Position numbers and translations under genes: made by a program. Shown piece by piece: positions 1 through 11,613 of a stretch of 64,000 bases of DNA. The notes under the pieces were generated by a model, which had not been told where the DNA came from, did no database searches, and saw only the letters and a list, made by a program, of their open reading frames with translations. The stretch's first letter is position 1; every line of letters begins with the position of its first letter. This DNA comes from Stereum hirsutum FP-91666 SS1 (Eukaryota; Basidiomycota; Agaricomycetes; Russulales; Stereaceae). The stretch is from positions 1,245,648 to 1,309,647 of the forward strand of contig NW_006763144.1 in the NCBI RefSeq assembly GCF_000264905.1, read 5' to 3'.

Positions 1-31
1 AATGTTTGTTAACCTCTGTGTCATAAAATAG

Positions 32-474
32 CCCACCGGCAGTTTGAAGGCACGATCTTGGTTCTGTATCACAATTCAACGTTACAGCCTAATTATCAGG
101 TCAGCATTTATGACAGTGTTAGAGGATTTTGCTAAATTGACGACTGTTCCAGGCCATGCTTCACTGTGGCGTAAGTCGTCCTTGCTCCATGCCGTAGGTC
201 GATGTGCACTGTTAACGCGTGTTTGATGCCTACAGGCTGTTCGACAAACCGTGCGCATAGTCTCGATAGACCATCCACAAAACCTCCTTCGAACCGGTGA
301 CCGCGCCACAGTGCATTTTGAGTTCATTTCGCGCCCTGAATTCATCAAGGTAGGCATGAAGCTTCTGTTCAGAGAAGGAAAGACAAAGGTAAAAATCTCT
401 GCTTCGTCATCTTCAGTATACCCTTGATCTGATCTCATCTGTAGGGTCTCGGTGTCATTACCCGGTTATTGTGA
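32..474 (+). CDS. GTPBP1/GTPBP2-type GTPase, C-terminal exons (5' end off window)
   Basis: Only the last exons are present: 32-99, 153-170, 236-388 and 445-474, joined by introns with GT..AG ends, and ending in TGA at 472-474. The joined peptide carries the last beta-barrel of GTPBP1-like translational GTPases. Recognisable pieces are FEGTILVLYH, then NYQAMLHCG, AVRQTVRIVSIDH, LRTGDRATVHFEFISRPEF and LLFREGKTKGLGVIT. This domain follows the GTPase domain in the EF-Tu/eRF3-like family, which in animals acts in ribosome quality control and mRNA turnover. The GTPase domain itself lies left of the window, so catalytic motifs cannot be checked. The assignment rests on the C-terminal domain alone, but the match is continuous across four exons in one frame. 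Confidence 0.8.
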
Positions 475-2595
475 GGCCCAGTAAACCTGAGGCCCGACTT
501 TTTGTTTTGTCATTCCCACCAGCTTTGCAATCAGCAGTTCTTGCCGAGCATGGCACTCTCGACCTGTTGGCATGAAGCCACTGTTTACAGCACTATTCGT
601 TGCCGCTGCGACCCCACCGGTAGGCGGCGTCCAACATGCTTCAGGGATTTCATTTTCCATGAGTGGTGTCACACACGGATGCTCTTGGTGACTGTTCTAT
701 TGTTGAACTTATCTGTATGTCGCCGCTTGTTGTTCTCGTTATTCATTGTATTGTATTGTTTAGAATCTGCGTAATCGCACCACCTACATTCGCACCCCCT
801 TTCTCGGGCCGCTCTACTGAACACGTCTAATTCGTTACAGTGCGTTCCATTGGGTGAGCCGATGATGATTGACGCCTTTGTTGAGGTTCTTTTGTCGAGA
901 CTTCAATGTGAGACATCTGTTCGGATGCAAACTTTATAGGTCTACCGGCAAGGAGAGAAGGCCGTTCAGAATTGGCGATCTTTAATTGATCCACGCTTCG
1001 AGCTGCAGTGCCCTTGTTCGCCGAGAATGAGTGATTTACCTCTTCCCGGGCGGAGATAGGGGAGCCCGGAGGCAAATCAAGTTAAAAGAAGATGCATCCA
1101 ATTGGTTCCGCAGGCCTGTTGGCGTCAGCGATGCGAATGCAACGGAACGCCTCCGCTGGACAATATTTGGAGTCCCTGCGAACTTTTCGAGAACGATGGA
1201 CAAAGCCTTCCCAGCCTCGACGAACACGGAGCGATCTGCTCATCATGATTTAGAGTCGTCAGCCCCGGCGAAGCTACTCATGCCCTCGCTCCAACATTCT
1301 ATGCTAAGGCTATGGAGTTTCGAAGGCGATACGTGGACCTAGTACAATCAACAGACAGCAACATTCCTCGAGACCCCCATTGTTCCACAACCGGCAGGCG
1401 CGACATTCGTATCCGGCTCTGCAGTCACGGTGGCTAGCTGACGCGTGCTCGATAGCGCTCCGTGATGTGCAAAATTTATGGCATTTTTTTTTCAGGCGGC
1501 GTTGCCTCTCAGGCCCCGCCACCGTGACCCTTATGATATGCTAGCACATTGTAAGTATAGTCAGCACGTAAGTACCTCGCGGTGAGGGTCTGCCCCCAGC
1601 GGCGTTTTGTGAAATCCCGGCGGGTCTTCTGTCCCTCAATGAATGGGAGCATTTGACATTGAGATAACAGCACTGCGATCATCTCCTGACCACCTAGTTA
1701 ATTCATTAGATCGTGCTCGACGGTGTTACTGAGCCGGTAGATTGCCTCGCAACAACTTCACCGGAGTTCATAAACGTCGAACTGGGATTGGCCTGCGCCG
1801 AGTCGCTGAGTGCAAATTGTTAGCCGATGATCGCACGATTGGCGGTGTCATGGTTAAACAGTCAGCGGACGACATACGACGAAAGCGGAGTGTGAACGGC
1901 GGCGACTGGCTGTTCAGGCTGCCTTACTAGGATGATCGTTCATCACACCAGGAGAGGAGGTGGAGACCGTTTTTCTTCCTATACAAGATAAGGAACACAT
2001 AGCTCCCGATTGGCATGTGCACTTTGTATAGCGGCTCTTCGTCCCGTCGTACTTAAAGTATCTGATGTCGGACGCGGCCGGGTTTGACAGCTGAATGGAA
2101 GCACTAGGACATGTTTGGGCTTGAGACGTTTTACGCCACGCCTGAGGGACCAAGAGACAGGATTAGCATAACGTATGATATCATTCATTAAGATGCCGTA
2201 CTACGTTCCCTTCCACTGTGAGCCACACTCGCCCAACATGGAGTTATACGGCTCGGTAAAAGCTGTAAAGACAACCATATGATCAAGCATCCAATCCATG
2301 AAAACTCCTTCCCAGAACAATCCGAATAGGGGTCTATAAGCGGCCAGAGGAAATACGACAAAAATACGTGGGATAGCATTGACTTCAGACTAACAAAACA
2401 GACACAATAGCGAAACTGTACAGTGGGAAAGCAATAGCAAGGAATATTGATGGATGGCGGTGCGAGACAAAGACGTTCGATGGTCCGTAGTCCAATTATG
2501 TAACAAGAAAGGTAGCAATACAACGAGGATTCAGTGCTGTGCATTGGAGACGGAAGGCATGCAGGGGAAAGTAAATGAAAGAAATCATCTAGAGT
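475..2595. other. intergenic block, no supportable gene
   Basis: About 2.1 kb between the GTPBP1-like gene and the convergent WOPR gene. Open frames here are short, lie on both strands and overlap. None shows a recognisable domain or a convincing exon chain. I see no terminal repeats or transposase remnants. Confidence 0.5.
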
Positions 2596-3686
2596 TCATC
2601 GTGAGGAATTGAAAGATCGCAGAAGGACCTCATCAGATGGATCACGTCTCTGGTGTCTGCCGTTCTGCAATTGTTCCAAGGGAGCGAGAGAAACGCTGCG
2701 ATGAGCAGGAGCGGGGGGAAGCGGGGGGAAGCGAAAATCGGTTTGCGTTTGAGGATATCCCCAGTACACAGGTGGCGAGGCGTTGCGAGAATGATGAGCG
2801 GAAGCAGAACTGTCGATGTATGGAGAGGAATATGCTGCGTAGGCGGTTATGGTTGCAGAAGGATATGGATGATGAACGAAAGTGGCTTCTTCGGGGGAGT
2901 TGCGCCTGTTCATCCGAGAAGAGTTTTCCCGAAGCCTGCTGGCTCGAGCACAGATGTACCACCCATCGGGAACCTTGATAGTGCGCAATAGAGGGATGTC
3001 GTCGACGGTATACAACCCATCAAGGGTCTCGGGAGTGTAGTAGGCGTCTGCCGCAGAGCAAGATCAGAGAGAACGAGACACCGTTCTCGAAGGTAAGTAC
3101 TAACTCAGATGAAGCTTCCCCCTGCAGTGGAAGGCAGGCACAGGGCTATTGACGTACACCGAGTACGTTTGCTTGATCATGCGTTCCCCAGGACGGCGTG
3201 GAATAATTGGTGGCACGCTCATCGGGTCTTCTTGGTACCTTTTCGAAAACATCTGCATGAGCAAGTGGCAGGAAGTGTAATGAATGAAGACCGAACCTGA
3301 TCGCTTTGGTTCGTTCGACCATAATCGATTTTGGGGCGTCGTCCTTCTCATGGTAATACAGGAAGTCCTAAAAGGGAGAAAGAGACAGGTAAGCGCCACT
3401 GGACAAGAGCGCTCTCGTCAGTAGAAAGTCGACTTGCATCTTTGGCACGACTGGCCGCCCAGGAGCGGCCTTCGGTGAAGCGCTCGATGGCATGGTCCGT
3501 GGACTCGGATATGCTGCCCGTACGCTCCTGCCAGACGTAGACGTCTCCGGGAGCGAGAGCCATCCTCTCCTCACTGTCGAGCCGCCTGGTGATCATAGGC
3601 AACATGCCAGAGAGGACGGCGTGGAACAAGATGTCTGCATCACGAGCGTTGCGAATGCGAATGTGGCGGTGTGTGGGTTGCTGCAT
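2596..3686 (-). CDS. WOPR-domain (Gti1/Pac2 family) transcription factor, copy A
   Basis: Four exons on the minus strand: 3686-3438, 3367-3297, 3238-3105 and 3047-2596, encoding 301 aa with all phases consistent. Residues about 1-180 form the WOPR DNA-binding domain. Landmarks are LPMITRRLDSEER, ERFTEGRSW, then DFLYYHEKD, MIKQTYSVYV, AYYTPETL and LYTVDDIPLL. WOPR proteins (Wor1, Ryp1, Gti1, Pac2) are nuclear master regulators of morphology, sporulation and virulence in fungi. The remaining ~120 residues are Ser/Pro/Tyr-rich and probably disordered, ending in a conserved tail coded at 2611-2694. Intron 1 begins with GC, not GT, because the reading frame allows no GT donor there. The exon 2/3 junction uses weak signals and is the least certain boundary. 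No partner gene is adjacent; the upstream 2.6 kb is gene-free. Confidence 0.9.
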
Positions 3687-3762
3687 GGCAGGGGCGAGAA
3701 GGGTGGAGCGGGGATGTGACAGGATGGCGAGACAAGAGGGGGGCGGGGAGAGGAGACTGGGG

Positions 3763-3769
3763 TTATAAA
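3763..3769 (-). promoter_or_regulatory. possible TATA element of WOPR copy A
   Basis: The minus strand reads CTTTATAACC about 77-83 bases upstream of the ATG at 3686. The distance is like that of the clearer TATA boxes at other regulator genes in this window, but the core is not a perfect TATAAA in this orientation. Confidence 0.35.
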
Positions 3770-6291
3770 GAGTCTGGACAGATTAGACGAGGCGTTCTGT
3801 GATGGGCGTCACGGACTGGCAAATGAAAACGAAGGATCCGATAGCCGAGCGCTGTCTGCGTCCAGAGTCTGACGAGGACAAGGGGTGGCCGGCCGGGCGG
3901 AAGGTTCGGGGGATGGAATCAAAAGGTAGTTTCTCTAACTGCACGCCATCGTTAACCTTATCTCACCCTTTCCATTTTATTGTTTCCCTTTCCTGGCCTT
4001 TACCCCGACGACAACCCCCTTGGCGGCTCACCTCGTCCCTTGCCTTTCCTCGCGCATATCGTCCGCATTCGGTTTCTCCCATACTCGCGCCTGACATCAC
4101 ACCCCCGTAGGTAATAGACTCTGCAAACGCACGGGCCCTCAGCTTCTCTCTATTTTAGGCCCTTCCGCTTTGAGCTTCTGAACCGGTCTAGACCTCGTTT
4201 GGTAAGCACGCTTTCAGCACCAGATTCAAAGCCGTGCCGCCGTTTCCCTCCAGTGGCGCAGACTCTTCCAAGAGATCAGGAATCAAGAGATGCTGGGAGT
4301 CGAGGAAGGACAGGGTCCACCTGAACAAACGCAGCCGGCGGGCCTCAGGCCGCCACATCGGCGGACCGCCAAATGCCGCTCTTCACGGAGCAAGCGGAAG
4401 CTGAATTCTCGTCCGCGAAACCCCGACGTTCCAGTTACCACGCTTGACGCTGTTCCTTGCAGTGACACGAATTCCTCTGTCGTCCTCTTAGGCCGTGTTT
4501 TTCCTGTGTCCTCCAAAGTCTGCTCCCGTCTTCGACATTAAACTCTCTCGATCGCACATTCCATGTCAATCGCCATCGACCCGTCGTATCATCGCTCACT
4601 TTTCCATCAGAATCCCACTGCTAGCCCCAGATCCCTACTACGACCTATGCAAGCCCATCCAGCCGTACTGCCGGTGTTCGAAGATCCCGCCGTGCTTTGA
4701 TTGGTTTACAGAAGGGTATCCCTATACTCCTACCCTAGGGAGCGCTGTGCTGGATGTTCCCGTATTACTACCATGAAACCCAAGGCGCCACCCCATACTG
4801 GCCGGGGCCTATTCGTCTATAAGCTATTGGCGTAATGATGAGAATCAAGATGCATGTGAACACAGGAAATTCGCTCTTCTCAGAGCTCTCCGTCTTAATG
4901 AATACGGGGACTGGTCGCCCTACACACAATCCCCTGGACAAGACTCTCACACCGCTTCCATACAACCTGTTTGCATCCGTTCTCCCAGGTTTACGGAACC
5001 ATCCTTGCCGTGGATCCAAAGGTGGGTTCCAAGATCGCTGTTACGCGCTATACGTTAGCTATTATCCGGCAGCTAACATTTAAGTTAACCGCGCGCCACG
5101 TCTAAATAAGCGACAGGTATTCTTCATCGCCGAGATTGCCTTCTCAAACGAAGTGAGCCCTAGCCGTCTTTCGACGGCTTTCTATATCAGTGCGCTCTTC
5201 TCGTACCGCTATGACCCGGCTGATGACGGAAATCTATTGTCTTGGTAGGCCTGTGTTGCCCCTCTCATTATGGATTGTCCGAATCCGAATTCGTGAGGGA
5301 TCTTATGTGTGTGTTGGCGCATACACTGCGCATACTCACCTCGACCTTTACATAGCATCTGGGCATGAAATCCAAGGGACCGCATGCGCTCATACTTCTG
5401 ATGTTCCGTCTTCTTCAGGCAACCAGTCATACCCACACTCCCATGGTCCCACACAAATAGCCCTTCTCGTACGACAACAGCACATTGGCCCATCTCACAG
5501 ATGCCAGCACGTCTCGCCGAGGAGAAATTCCCGGTGAGCTCGAATCCCAGGTCATCGGCTATCCCAGCATCCATCGTTTCACCGTTAACCTTCACGAACA
5601 TCTTACATGGAGCTCATTTCAATCACGTTTGGGATCGCTACGCTCTCCACTATCTCTACCGTTGATGGGTCTCGGCCACAGATTACGCGGATTGTTAAGC
5701 CCCGCAGTAGATGCTGGAATGTCAAGAACTAAAATTCCTAAGTTTATCATACTTTGTTCCGACTCAAACACATCCCCTCAATCAGTGTTTTGATTATATC
5801 TGCGTCTTTGATCATCTCTACTTCCTGCTGTGATCCACGTTGCCGAAAACATCGCCCGCTAGATTTACCGACTCGAGGGCTGAATCATCTTCTATCTGTC
5901 CGCGGGAGTCAACTATTAAAGTGTCGACCATCTGTAGATGGCGCAGCACACGTTTACACAGGTCAGCATCGCCTCTCGGAGCAGCCGTGCCACAACATCG
6001 TGCGGAGCAGAGACAGAAAACCGAGGACGGCCGACTTTGTTATTCGGTTTGGTAATAAGAGTTGTCCGCATTGGGCTTGAGAGTTGATGATCTTGTGCGA
6101 GGGTACCCACAGCCACGGAGACTTATTACCGTGTGTCGAGCTTCCCTCCGCGGACTGCACACCAGTTCTTTCGATCCGAATACAGAAATGATATTCAACG
6201 CATATGAATGCTACGCGTTTGGAATTTGGGGAACGTGCTTTTGGGTATTGTCCGCGGGGAAGAATGAATGATCGTCAAAATGTCGGACATC
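3770..6291. other. long gene-poor stretch upstream of WOPR copy A
   Basis: About 2.5 kb between copy A and the GLTP gene. Positions 3955-4100 are strongly pyrimidine-rich on the plus strand. From 4540 to 5085 there are open plus-strand segments rich in Tyr, Pro and His, one starting ATG at 4562. They are interrupted by stops and shift frame, so no intact gene can be built. A minus-strand open frame of 130 codons at 5209-5601 has no recognisable domain. The block could be a long regulatory region, a decayed gene, or both. Confidence 0.4.
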
Positions 6292-7169
6292 CTAGAAGCC
6301 CTTGCCGTATCCGCCCTTCTCGTAGAACGCCTCCATGCGCTTCACGATGTTAGAAAGAGCATCCAGCCACCTGTTCAGCTCGATGTCGGTCTTGGCCTCA
6401 GAAGCCTCCGGGCCGCCGGCGGGGTCCGCCCTCAACTTAGTGAAGAAGTCGGCACGGTATGGGCATGCCTTGAGCGCGACCTGCAACGTAAAGATGTATG
6501 TGAGACCCTGGACCCCTGCGAAGCCAGGCGAGGGCGGGTGGCACGTTTGGGCATACATGGAAGAAAACGTACCGCAAAGATACCCTTGACGACAAAGTTA
6601 TGGAACTTCTTCAAGGTCACGTCGTAAGACTTGCCAAACGCGGTCGTCAGCTCCTCCGACTTGTTCGCCTGGATATTCTGGAGTGCGATGCAAGTAAAGG
6701 ACAGGCCGCGCAAGAGCCACATCAGACCCTCGGTCGCCGTACGCTTCTTCTCCCCTTTCTCGTTCTCTACAAGCTTCTCGAGCGTGTTCGAGACTGTAGG
6801 CGTGGCATTATAACGTGCGCGGACTTTCTACAGAGTGCGGCCGCGATGAGATTGATTGGTGGGACAGAAGACCCACAAATAAGTTGCTCTCACCGCGATG
6901 TTGCCTTTCAGGTCCGTCTGGACGACGGAGAAGGCCGTAGAACCGAGCAAGTCTAGACTGAAAGTGTCAGAGGGACAGTAAGCTCAAGCTAAGGAAGTGA
7001 CGCACCAAACAACCCAACAAGGCCCTCCGAGGCCTCCAAGAATGCGACAGTGTCTACACCGTCGTCAGTGATGGGCACTTCAGCGAAGTTCTGCAAGTAT
7101 ATGAGCTATAGGGGCTCTACTATGGTTTTAGAACATAGCTACCTTGACGGATTCGAGATAGGGTGCCAT
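6292..7169 (-). CDS. glycolipid transfer protein (GLTP domain)
   Basis: Five exons: 7169-7143, 7090-7006, 6952-6894, 6827-6573 and 6480-6292, giving 204 aa, the normal length for a stand-alone GLTP. GLTP proteins are cytosolic all-helical carriers that move glycosphingolipids between membranes. The headgroup-site residues of the family are visible. Asp, Asn and Lys lie in DLKGNIAKVR, Trp in MWLLRGLSF, and the helix-6 His in KFHNFVVKGIF. The C-terminal helix with ALKACPYRADFF is also complete. The ATG at 7169 opens a short 9-codon first exon. The gene is head-to-head with the methionine sulfoxide reductase gene, with 361 bases between starts. Nothing unusual in the coding sequence. Confidence 0.93.
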
Positions 7170-7530
7170 AGCGAGGTGTCTATGATAAATGTCCAAATGT
7201 CGTTAGTCAAAGTCGTAGTGCTGGTAGATGAAGCTTTGAAGAGAGTCGTTACACGAGGCGAGGTCGTTCACTTCCGGTCGGTTCTCTTTATAGAATCGAT
7301 CTCATCTTATCTATGCCGATTCATCTTAGATCGCAATCGGGCTCAAGAGTTACTGTAGAATTGCTGTAGAACGTAGCCCTCCACACTCGTCCACCAGAAG
7401 CTTGTACGCTCACCAAGACAAGTTTCCTTCGAAGTTCTCGTGAGTGGGGTTTTTTTTGGTTCAGTGGTGAACGGACTGCTAGAAATTCTCCACAGAGCCT
7501 CAATTTCCGACCCTAAGCACCACGGTGACG

Positions 7531-8280
7531 ATGCCTCACGCCGATTCCGCGTCTCTACCTTCATATATCCGAACAAGGACTGAATTCTGGATATATGTGT
7601 ACGATCAACTAGCTTCTCTTCTTGAGGGCCAAAGGGCATGGGTAGGCCTGTGTCAACAGATCTTATGACACGCATTATTCATGACACGCGCGCCCAGGTG
7701 ACGAACCTCGCCAACGCCTCATCTTTGATCTACAACGCCTTGCTTGCCTTTCCTGAATTTGGCGACGGTCCTTCAGCCGTAAACTGGTGTGGTGAGAGGA
7801 ACAGCCATTCATTGCTCTCTTCACACGTTCCTTCCCCCCTTCTCTACCACCACGACTGACTCTCCTATCACGCCAGGATTTTATTTGCACTCGTCGTTGT
7901 TTCCCCCTTCGATCCACTCCATACGTCCGAATCCCGGGCGAATCTCTCCAGACCGACTCCTTCTTGGACCATTCTGCGGGAAACCCGCATGTCAGTTCAT
8001 CAACGTCGCTCCAGGAAAGGCTCGTGGCGTCTGCGCAGACGCCTATACTTCTCAGTCGACCAAGCTGGTTCCCGACGTTCATGCCTACCCGGGCCATATA
8101 GCATGCGACGGCGATACGAACAGCGAAATTGTGTGCTCCCTCTTGTTGAAGATGGACGACAAGGAGGTGGCGCTTGGTGTTTTGGATCTAGACTGCTTGG
8201 CGAAGAATGGGTTCACTGAAGAGGACAAGGCAGGGTTGGAGAAAATCGTGGAACTAGTTGTGCGCTCCTGTGACTGGTGA
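7531..8280 (+). CDS. free methionine-(R)-sulfoxide reductase (GAF domain)
   Basis: Three exons, 7531-7641, 7698-7791 and 7877-8280, giving 202 aa. The enzyme (fRMsr) reduces free L-methionine-R-sulfoxide with thioredoxin and is a cytosolic oxidative-stress enzyme of microbes. The single GAF domain contains NWCGFYL, then GPFCGKPACQ, GVCADAY, VPDVHAYPGHIACDGDT, SEIV and LGVLDLDCL. The three cysteines known in yeast fRMsr are all present, in the PACQ, GVC and IACD contexts. A short insertion, NVAPGKAR, separates the first two, unlike yeast where the loop is shorter. The ATG at 7531 begins a peptide typical of the family N-terminus, with YDQLASLLEGQ. Confidence 0.93.
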
Positions 8281-8452
8281 TACTACCAATATACAATCCC
8301 TTTATTCCTGTCCTCCACGACGTGACTAACTTTGCCTGGAAGGCGCTCAAAACTGATCTCTGGGAGAAGGACTGGACGAAAGGTCTGTGGCGAAGTGCCC
8401 CGGTGGCATCGGGACGGTTCAGTAAAATTTACATGTAGCAACTCTGTCGCGG

Positions 8453-11400
8453 TCATTGCTCCTTAGCCTTCCATGCCAAATAGTCCTCATGTGCCTGCTG
8501 TTGCTTCTTCCAATCCTTCTGTAACGTCTTCCCTCTGCTCTTGCTAAGCTCCTTACCCTCCCCATCCGTAAGTGGTACCCCAGCGTCATTCCAGCTCCCG
8601 TACGTTCCTTCAGGGACATTAGGGGGCTTGAACATCTCACTCGGAGGAACACGGCCTTTCTCCAACTTCTGTATACGTTTCTGGCGCTCCGCCTCTTGGT
8701 CGGCAGCCTTCTTTGCTGCCTTTGCCTCGAGCAGAGCACGCTTCTCATCTCGAGCCTTGATGAGCTCTGCCGGAGATACGAGCTTGACAAGGGCCTTCCC
8801 ATCTACAACGAAGAAGTCAGCATGACGTTGTGGTCTGGTGGCAGTTCGCTTCGTCAGACTCACCTTCTTGGTCGTCGAGGGCCACACCAAGCGGAATCAA
8901 GTCAGCGTCGCGAAGCTTGTCGCATAACGCTAGGATGTCTTTTGCACCTCCGTCTCCCTTTGCGATGGCCAACTGACGGACCCCGTCGCGGAATGCGGAC
9001 AAGGTTCGCAAGTACGGCATGAGGACTTCCTCTCGCTGTGACGGTATAGTTAGTTCACCCTACAGCCCCCGAGTTCCAAAGATGAAAGTGGCGGCGTCTC
9101 ACATTCACACCTTCCTGCCCTTCCTGTACTTCCTGGCCCCACCCAATTTCAGATGTCTCTCCCTCGCCCAAGCCGAACATACGAAGCATGCTTCCTATCC
9201 ACCGTGCTATCCGCTCGATTACGCCGATGTTCATGTCCTTCCCGCGAGTGCTGATGTAGACGTTCGTTCGGGAGACAAGGTCCCGAAGAACATCCAGAGC
9301 AGCAGGCGTGCTGTACGAATCACTCAACGCGGATCTGAAAGCGTCTTGAGCCTTGTGGAGACTGAATCGAAAAGATTAACGGTGTCGATCAGGATAATAC
9401 TAAAGGAGCTACGCACGCTTGAGTCAGATCTTGTTCGGCGTCATTAAATCGATGTTTGCCGTCTAGAGCAGGTCCATCCGCGTGCGCTTGACTGATGAGG
9501 GCCTTTACGGTCGTGAAGAAGTTCTGTGGGATGCCGTCAGTGGTTTGAAAAGGCCAAATGGTTTCCTCCGTGGGCTGATGTCCTGTCAGATGAGGACACG
9601 GGACACTCACATTCAATGTTAGCTCAATATTACGGACTTCCCCTGTCATGAGAGACTCTGAGAAATCTATCTTCGCATTCCAAAGCTGGGTCAGGAAGGA
9701 GAGTCGCAACTGTCGCGCCGTGTAACGTTGCAAGATCTCCTGATGTATTGAAGCCCGGGCATTTCATTAGCGGTGCCACTCGTGTTGAAGAAACGAAGTT
9801 GTGCTCACGTCAATGGTGATAAAGTTCTTGAGAGACTTGCTCATCTTCAAACCTTCGATATGCAGATGCCCGGTGTGGAGGAAATAGTTCACCCAGGCTT
9901 CGCATTCGTGGTAGGCCTAGACATGAACAAAAACTGGTCAATCCTCGGCGTCGGCGGTGGCGTGAGTGTGGCGTACCTCCGATTGGGCCATTTCGTTATC
10001 GTGGTGAGGGAACGCAAGGTCGATGCCACCAGAGTGGATGTCCATCTTGTCGCCAAAGATGGCGGAAGCCATCACAGAACATTCGATGTGCCAACCTGGT
10101 CGTCCTTTGCCCCACGGCGAGTCCCAAGACGGCTCTCCTGGCTTTGACGCTTTCCACAGTGCGAAGTCGGCTGCTGATCGACGGCCTCCGGTCGACGACA
10201 ATGAGCCTACGAGGGCAGACGTCATGTAAATATGACGCCCATGACCACGAGTGGATGGACATACCTTCGCCCTCTTCCAGAAGTTCTCGATTTCCCTTAC
10301 TCCACGGCTCCAGCTTTGCGTAAAAGTGTTTCTTGCCTTGATCGAATTTGTGTGTGTCAAAGTACACGCTCCCATCGACGGCATAGCCATAACCATTTCT
10401 GACTATCTGCTCAACATATGTCACAATTTCTGGGACATACTCGGTTACGCGAGTCAGAGTGTCGGGTTGTCTAACCCGCAGTCGAGCCATGTCGTCGAAG
10501 AATTTTTGTTCCCAGAAGGCCGCGAGGGATCGCGATATGGAGGGGTCCGTGACCGTTGCGCCGTACTGTTTGGCCTTTAGGATCAGTGGCAGAATACAAA
10601 TATAGCCACACTAACCTGACTGTCCAGGGAGAGCGCAAGGACATCTGCGGCCTCATCAATTAGCTGATGGGCAATATCCGGGGTGTCAAAGCCGTTGTCT
10701 AGCATGCCCCTTGCGACTTCGAGAGCGGAGCGCGCACGCGTCTATGGTCCTAAATGAGTTCATGTATATCTTATAGAGTTGAACACTTACGGCAGCAGTG
10801 AAATGCATGTCAAATTTTTCGTCTCTTTTCAGGCAATCGGCCTTCCATGTGGCGTCTTGCATTTTGGAGGCCAACGATGCCCAAGAGTCCCATTCTTGTC
10901 CCTCCCCCGGAATATCTGCCGGGGTGAGTCCTTTGGAGACTTTTGAGCGGACATAGGATTGCCACGATGATAAAATCGTCGCAAGCAGCTCTGGTGAAAC
11001 TGTTTGAGTCTCCGTTCGAAAGCGCTGGACCAAGAAGTTCTGCCGTGCTCTAAGAATAATCTAGATGTTTATCCAGTGAGCAAAAAGCGCTCAGATCGGG
11101 TTCAGTACGGAATCACCTTGTCATCGATGTCGGTGATATTCATGACGAAGTGAACATCGTAACCGAAGTAATCGGTCATGATCCTACGCAGAATATCCTG
11201 GGTGACATAGTTCCTATCAAAAAGTCAGGATCAACTACATGATCGTGATGGGCCCAGCACCTAGCTCACCTCGCGTGGCCCATGTGTGACGCATCATAGA
11301 CGGTAGGGCCACAGTTGTACCACTTGACGCGGTTACCTTCGCTGGGAACAAACTCATTCTATCGAAAAGAGCCTTACTGAGATTGGATCGCCATGTCGTG

Positions 11401-11613
11401 AACGTGAACAAGCACCTTTGTCTTTGTCAACGAGTTGTAAACGGTCAGTACGGGAATCTCCGCTCCACTAGTGGGAGGGTTCCAGGAAGGCTGAGAAGCC
11501 ATTGTTCTCGACAAGAGCTGTCTAGGCACTCGAATAGGGTGGTATGTAAGTGTTCTAGAAAGACAAAGGTTCGAGGTGCGAGCAAAGACAAGATGAATAC
11601 GGCCACAGAGCAT
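8453..11613 (-). CDS. cysteinyl-tRNA synthetase, probably dual-localised
   Basis: Class I aminoacyl-tRNA synthetase charging tRNA-Cys, spread over many exons. The HIGH-type signature reads DASHMGHAR, preceded by [11 protein letters not shown], at about 11270-11360. KMSKS lies near 9830-9850 in [14 protein letters not shown], and metal-site and tRNA-binding segments fall between. The C-terminal exon ends at 8453 with a charged tail typical of eukaryotic CysRS, including VPPSEMF. Two in-frame starts exist. From 11502 the protein begins [10 protein letters not shown], a usual cytosolic start. From 11613 it gains 37 residues with six arginines and no acidic residue, which look like a mitochondrial presequence. 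I annotate the longer form. The first intron follows NSLTKTK. No second CysRS gene is seen in the window. Confidence 0.93.

Noticed and set aside
5209..5601. 130-codon minus-strand frame
   Set aside because: Cysteine-containing, but no regular zinc-ligand spacing or known domain could be found; kept only as part of the intergenic description.
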